Source: Leucobacter edaphi | GTDB lineage: Bacteria > Actinomycetota > Actinomycetes > Actinomycetales > Microbacteriaceae | DNA length: 64,000 bases | Direction of reading: 5' to 3' | Assembly (NCBI RefSeq): GCF_016522535.1 | Contig: NZ_JAEHOI010000002.1 | Span: forward strand, 248,001-312,000 | Shown: positions 61,829 through 64,000 of the stretch, piece by piece | Position numbering within the stretch: the first letter of the stretch is position 1 | Layout: every line of letters starts with the position of its first letter | The notes under the pieces: model-generated | The model's input: the letters and a program-made list of their open reading frames with translations, nothing else | What the model was told of the DNA's origin: nothing | Databases searched by the model: none | Translations under genes and position numbers: made by a program

Positions 61829-62926
61829 GTGGATTTCGGTGAGGGAATGGACGATCTGGCCCGCGAGCAGCGCTCGTCACGGTGGCTGATCAGGATCGCG
61901 ATCGCGGCGGTCATCGTGCTGCTCGCCGCGGTGATCCCCTCGCCCTACTCGATCGAACGGCCCGGGCCCGTGGTCGACACGCTCGGATCGGTCGAGATCA
62001 AGGGGAAGGAGGCCCCCGTCGTGAAGATCGACGATGCGAAGACCTACCCCACGAGCGGCAAGCTGAATCTGCTGACGGTGTCGATCATGGGGACGCCGGA
62101 TAAGCCAGCGAGCTGGCTGTCGCTCGTTCCCGCGCTGCTGGATCCCTCGCAGCGGATCGCTCCGCGTGACGAGTTCTTCCCGCGGGGAGTCACCACGGAG
62201 GATCGCACGAAGATGAACGCGGTCGAGATGGACTCGTCGCAGACCGCAGCCGCCGCAGCCGCCTTTCACGAGCTGAAAGAGCCGGTCGGCACGCAGTTCC
62301 TGGTCTCACAGCTCGCGTCCGACGGACCCGCAGCGGGCAAGCTCGAGGAGGGGGACGAACTGCGCACGGTGAACGGGCAGCGGATCGCCGACTTCGAGGC
62401 GTTCCAGAAAACGGTCGCGGCAACCCCTGCGGACACGGCGCTCTCGATCGGGATCGTGCGCGACGGAGCCGCGCGCACGGTCGAGATCACGCCGACCCGC
62501 GTCGCGGGCGCGGAAACGCCCATGATCGGGATCGCTGTGGCGCTCAAGATCGAGCTTCCCGAGGACGTGCATTTCTCGCTCGAGAACATCGGGGGGCCGA
62601 GCGCCGGCCTGACCTTCGCGCTCGCGATCTACGACAAGCTCACTCCCGGTGAAATGCTCGAGGGGAAGACTGTCAGCGGGACCGGCACGATGAGCCCGAC
62701 GGGAAAGGTCGGCGCGATTGGGGGACTCGAGCAGAAGATGTGGGCCGCCTCGCGCGCTGGTACCGATTTGTTCCTGATGCCGGTGGGGAATTGCGCGGAC
62801 GTTCCGAGTTCGATTCCCGGCGGGATGGAGGTCGTTCCGGTGGACACGCTCGGCGAGGCGATTGCCGCGATCGACCAGAAGAACTCGGGGGGAACCCCTC
62901 GCGGGCTGGAGCGCTGCTCGGGCTGA
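61829..62926 (+). CDS. Membrane-anchored PDZ-Lon (S16-like) serine protease
   Basis: A 365-aa protease. An N-terminal membrane anchor (about 21-38, LIRIAIAAVIVLLAAVIP) is followed by an external PDZ domain (about 150-235, EEGDELRTVNGQRI) and a Lon-type proteolytic domain. Catalytic Ser lies in NIGGPSAGLTFAL and Lys in TGKVGAIGGLEQK. It probably processes envelope proteins. The start is GTG 61829, 8 nt after GGAGGA; ATG 61847 is possible. The open frame further upstream is noncoding. Confidence 0.9.
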   Translation: MDFGEGMDDLAREQRSSRWLIRIAIAAVIVLLAAVIPSPYSIERPGPVVDTLGSVEIKGKEAPVVKIDDAKTYPTSGKLNLLTVSIMGTPDKPASWLSLVPALLDPSQRIAPRDEFFPRGVTTEDRTKMNAVEMDSSQTAAAAAAFHELKEPVGTQFLVSQLASDGPAAGKLEEGDELRTVNGQRIADFEAFQKTVAATPADTALSIGIVRDGAARTVEITPTRVAGAETPMIGIAVALKIELPEDVHFSLENIGGPSAGLTFALAIYDKLTPGEMLEGKTVSGTGTMSPTGKVGAIGGLEQKMWAASRAGTDLFLMPVGNCADVPSSIPGGMEVVPVDTLGEAIAAIDQKNSGGTPRGLERCSG

Positions 62927-62985
62927 GCTGCGCCGATCTGTCCGCTCGCAGCGGACGGGGCCGGTTTCCTGTCAGGGGCCGTCGA

Positions 62986-62991
62986 TAGGAT
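62986..62991 (+). promoter_or_regulatory. -10 element for the UPF0182 gene
   Basis: TAGGAT, 57 nt before the GTG at 63049, implying a leader of about 50 nt. Confidence 0.45.
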
Positions 62992-63048
62992 GGGGACCGA
63001 CCGCCGCCCGGCACGCCGCCGTGCATGAAGGACAGGAAAGAAGCCGAC

Positions 63049-64000
63049 GTGACCGACCAGAACGCGCCAGCGCAGGCCGCCCGTCAGCGACGAATCTCAC
63101 CGCTCGCGATCACCGTCATCCTGGTGGTCGTGCTGATCCTCGGATTCCTCGCCGTCGCCGCAGTGATGACGGAGGTGCTCTGGTTCAAACAGCTGGGCTT
63201 TCTGCCCGTCCTGACGACGCAGTGGATCGCCGCCGGTTCGATGTTCCTCATCGGCTTCTTCGGCATGGCGATCCCGCTGTTCATCTCGATCGAGGTCGCC
63301 TATCGCAAGCGCCCGGTCTACGCACGGCTGACGGCGCAGCTCGATCGCTACCAGGAGCTCTTCGAACCGATCAGGCGCCTGATCAAGTGGGGTCTTCCCG
63401 CGATGGTCGGGATCTTCGCCGGGTTCAGCACTGCCACGCAGTGGCAGGCGGTGCTGCTCTGGCTGAACGGTGCTGACTCGGGGAAGAAGGACGCCGAGTT
63501 CGGCCTGGACGTGTCGTTCTACCTGTTCGACCTCCCCGTGCTGCAGGGCATCGTCGGCTTCGCCTCGGCGGCCACCCTCATCGCCCTGATCGCCGGCGTC
63601 GCCACGAGCTACCTCTACGGCGGCATCTCCTTCTCCGGCCGCGACTTCCGGATCTCGAAGTCCACCCGCATCCAGGCTGCCATCCTCGCGACGCTGTACC
63701 TGCTGCTGCAGGGCGTGAGCCTCTGGCTTGATCAGTACCGCTCAGTCACGACCGTCGGCGGTGTCCGTACCGGTGCGATGTTCCAGGACGTGCACGCGGT
63801 GATCCCCGGCAAGCAGATCCTCGCCGGAATCGCGATCATCGTGGCGCTGCTCTTCCTGGTCACGGCCTTCACCGGCAAGTGGCGGCTGCCCGTCATCGGA
63901 ACGGCGCTCTTCCTGGTGTCCTCGATCGTGATCGGCGTTGCCTACCCGTGGGGCGTCCAGCAGTTCCAGGTGAAGCCCGACGAGAAGAGCCGCGAAGCGG
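63049..64000 (+). CDS. UPF0182 family large membrane protein (partial, 3' cut)
   Basis: The first 317 residues of a protein that continues past the window edge; the family is usually about 900-1000 aa. Hydrophobic helices occur near 19-41, 58-80, 107-130, 158-180, 205-225, 255-275 and 285-303. WFKQLGF, YLLLQGVSLWLDQYR and the seven-helix N-terminal half match UPF0182 (Rv3193c-like). Role unknown. GTG 63049 with GGAAAGAAG upstream is chosen; an in-frame ATG at 63025 lacks a ribosome site. It follows the PDZ protease as in mycobacteria. Confidence 0.88.
   Translation, partial: MTDQNAPAQAARQRRISPLAITVILVVVLILGFLAVAAVMTEVLWFKQLGFLPVLTTQWIAAGSMFLIGFFGMAIPLFISIEVAYRKRPVYARLTAQLDRYQELFEPIRRLIKWGLPAMVGIFAGFSTATQWQAVLLWLNGADSGKKDAEFGLDVSFYLFDLPVLQGIVGFASAATLIALIAGVATSYLYGGISFSGRDFRISKSTRIQAAILATLYLLLQGVSLWLDQYRSVTTVGGVRTGAMFQDVHAVIPGKQILAGIAIIVALLFLVTAFTGKWRLPVIGTALFLVSSIVIGVAYPWGVQQFQVKPDEKSREA

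Overview
The window is one contiguous piece of a high-GC Gram-positive chromosome, best explained as Microbacteriaceae (Leucobacter-like; genus not proven). The evidence is the very high GC content with GC-rich third positions, a WhiB1-type regulator, a SigR/SigH-RsrA pair, AdnA/AdnB helicase-nucleases, actinobacterial DUF3097, DUF3107 and DUF2342 proteins, and many GTG starts. I found no tRNA, rRNA, CRISPR array, intact transposon or prophage.

Layout. 0-3 kb: malate dehydrogenase and argininosuccinate synthase, then a 793-bp gene-free stretch with a terminator, two minisatellites and two copies of a 104-bp palindromic element. 3.5-8.6 kb: whiB1, a four-helix membrane protein, bcp, an rsgA-aroA operon and sigR-rsrA. 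8.6-42.6 kb: mixed metabolic and regulatory genes. These include a tyrosine phosphatase, an alpha/beta hydrolase, an arginase-family enzyme with a small HExxH protein, two MFS exporters, an orphan DNA methyltransferase translationally coupled to a MocR regulator, a DtxR regulator, a divergent S-adenosylhomocysteinase-like protein next to a nucleoside deaminase, a polar amino-acid ABC importer, LysR plus an Orn/Lys/Arg decarboxylase, a MacB/FtsX-type ABC exporter next to a two-component system, and peptidases. 42.6-64 kb: a conserved actinobacterial block with a DEAD-box helicase, a MiaE-like ferritin-fold protein, rlmC, coaBC, DUF3107, adnA-adnB, an APH-like protein, nudC-uvrD2, a ThiF-like protein, a DUF2342 protease, a PDZ-Lon protease, and the start of a UPF0182 protein cut by the window edge.

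How the genes fit together. From memory of the M. tuberculosis map, the first and last blocks match the neighbourhood from UPF0182 and the PDZ protease through uvrD2, nudC and adnAB to whiB1, sigH, aroA and rsgA. The central 34 kb would then sit between two halves of an ancestral housekeeping and DNA-repair cluster. Tight coupling by 4-base ATGA, GTGA or TTGA overlaps occurs in aroA-rsgA, arginase-HExxH protein, methyltransferase-mocR, both ABC systems, histidine kinase-regulator, DUF885-ychJ, rlmC-coaBC and adnA-adnB.

The most notable signals are: (i) about twenty genes with a TANNNT hexamer ending exactly 6-7 nt before the start codon and no Shine-Dalgarno sequence, which is the signature of leaderless mRNAs; (ii) likely enzyme-derived non-enzymes, namely a MocR protein with Arg where the PLP-binding Lys should be and an APH-fold protein lacking its catalytic Asp residues; (iii) a SAHH-like protein without the three conserved active-site histidines, paired with an adenosine-type deaminase; (iv) the duplicated palindromic element; and (v) minisatellites clustering just after stop codons.
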